Assembly (NCBI GenBank): GCA_902826155.1
Contig: CADEDU010000035.1
Span: 19,326-51,554, forward strand
From: an uncultured beta proteobacterium
GTDB taxonomy: Bacteria; Pseudomonadota; Gammaproteobacteria; Burkholderiales; SG8-39
DNA length: 32,229 bases
Direction: 5' to 3'
Positions 32,186 to 32,229 of this stretch are shown here, in pieces (the stretch's first letter is position 1; each line of letters opens with the position of its first letter). The position numbers were made by a program, and so were the translations under genes. The notes beneath the pieces are model-generated. The model ran no database searches. It saw nothing but the letters and a program-made list of their open reading frames with translations, and was not told the DNA's origin.

Positions 32186-32229
32186 ATGAAGATCCTCGAC
32201 CAGGACACTCACGGAAGCTCGGTCGTCTC
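32186..32229 (+). CDS. Start of a further gene, cut by the window end (partial)
   Basis: An ATG at 32186 opens a frame reading MKILDQDTHGSSVV to the edge. AGAGGGG lies about 11 bases upstream, and the gap after the exporter gene is 69 bases without an obvious terminator. It may belong to the same transcription unit. Fourteen residues are not enough to name a family; it does not resemble the QIKDL leaders. Confidence 0.5.
   Translation, partial: MKILDQDTHGSSVV

Overview
The window is GC-rich, densely packed bacterial DNA. It most resembles a betaproteobacterium of the Burkholderiales type: it carries a Bug/TctC-type tricarboxylate binding protein, a branched-chain amino-acid type binding protein and a PF10023-type lipoprotein aminopeptidase. 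The taxonomic call is inference; no rRNA or tRNA marker is present.

Positions 1-3913 are ordinary metabolic and transport genes. There is the tail of a + strand gene, a minus-strand periplasmic binding protein, and a divergent + strand operon of a ferritin-like di-iron protein, a Bug-family binding protein and a glutathione S-transferase.

Positions 15508-3967 (minus strand) hold a cell-surface operon of three genes joined by 4-base ATGA overlaps. It encodes a 2343-residue exported DUF11/SdrD B-like repeat protein, an outer-membrane beta-barrel with an N-terminal bacterial Ig-like domain, and an OmpA-type peptidoglycan-binding protein. They look like a secreted surface polymer or adhesin, its membrane anchor and its cell-wall tether.

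Positions 19097-15811 (minus strand) hold a tight four-gene operon: an exported coiled-coil protein, an MFS transporter, an alpha/beta hydrolase and a lipoprotein aminopeptidase. A 22-bp tandem repeat starts at the stop codon of the last gene.

Positions 19428 to the window end hold the most interesting region, a double-glycine-leader peptide export locus with signalling domains. A membrane Ser/Thr kinase (+) converges on two minus-strand precursor peptides that share a QIKDL...KELS...AVxGG leader. Divergent from these run a TolC/NodT-type outer membrane factor, a membrane protein with two FHA domains, an HlyD-type adaptor, a cytosolic parvulin prolyl isomerase and a C39 peptidase ABC exporter with two N-terminal cyclic-nucleotide-binding-like domains. 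The exporter, adaptor and outer membrane factor would form a tripartite channel that cleaves the leaders and exports the cores. The kinase and FHA protein suggest control by phosphothreonine, and the CNB-like domains suggest ligand gating. Upstream of the kinase, the outer-membrane-factor operon and the exporter lies a shared promoter-like element: TTGAACCG, 14 bases, then GTAACTCA (exact at two sites, partial at the kinase). This supports one regulon.
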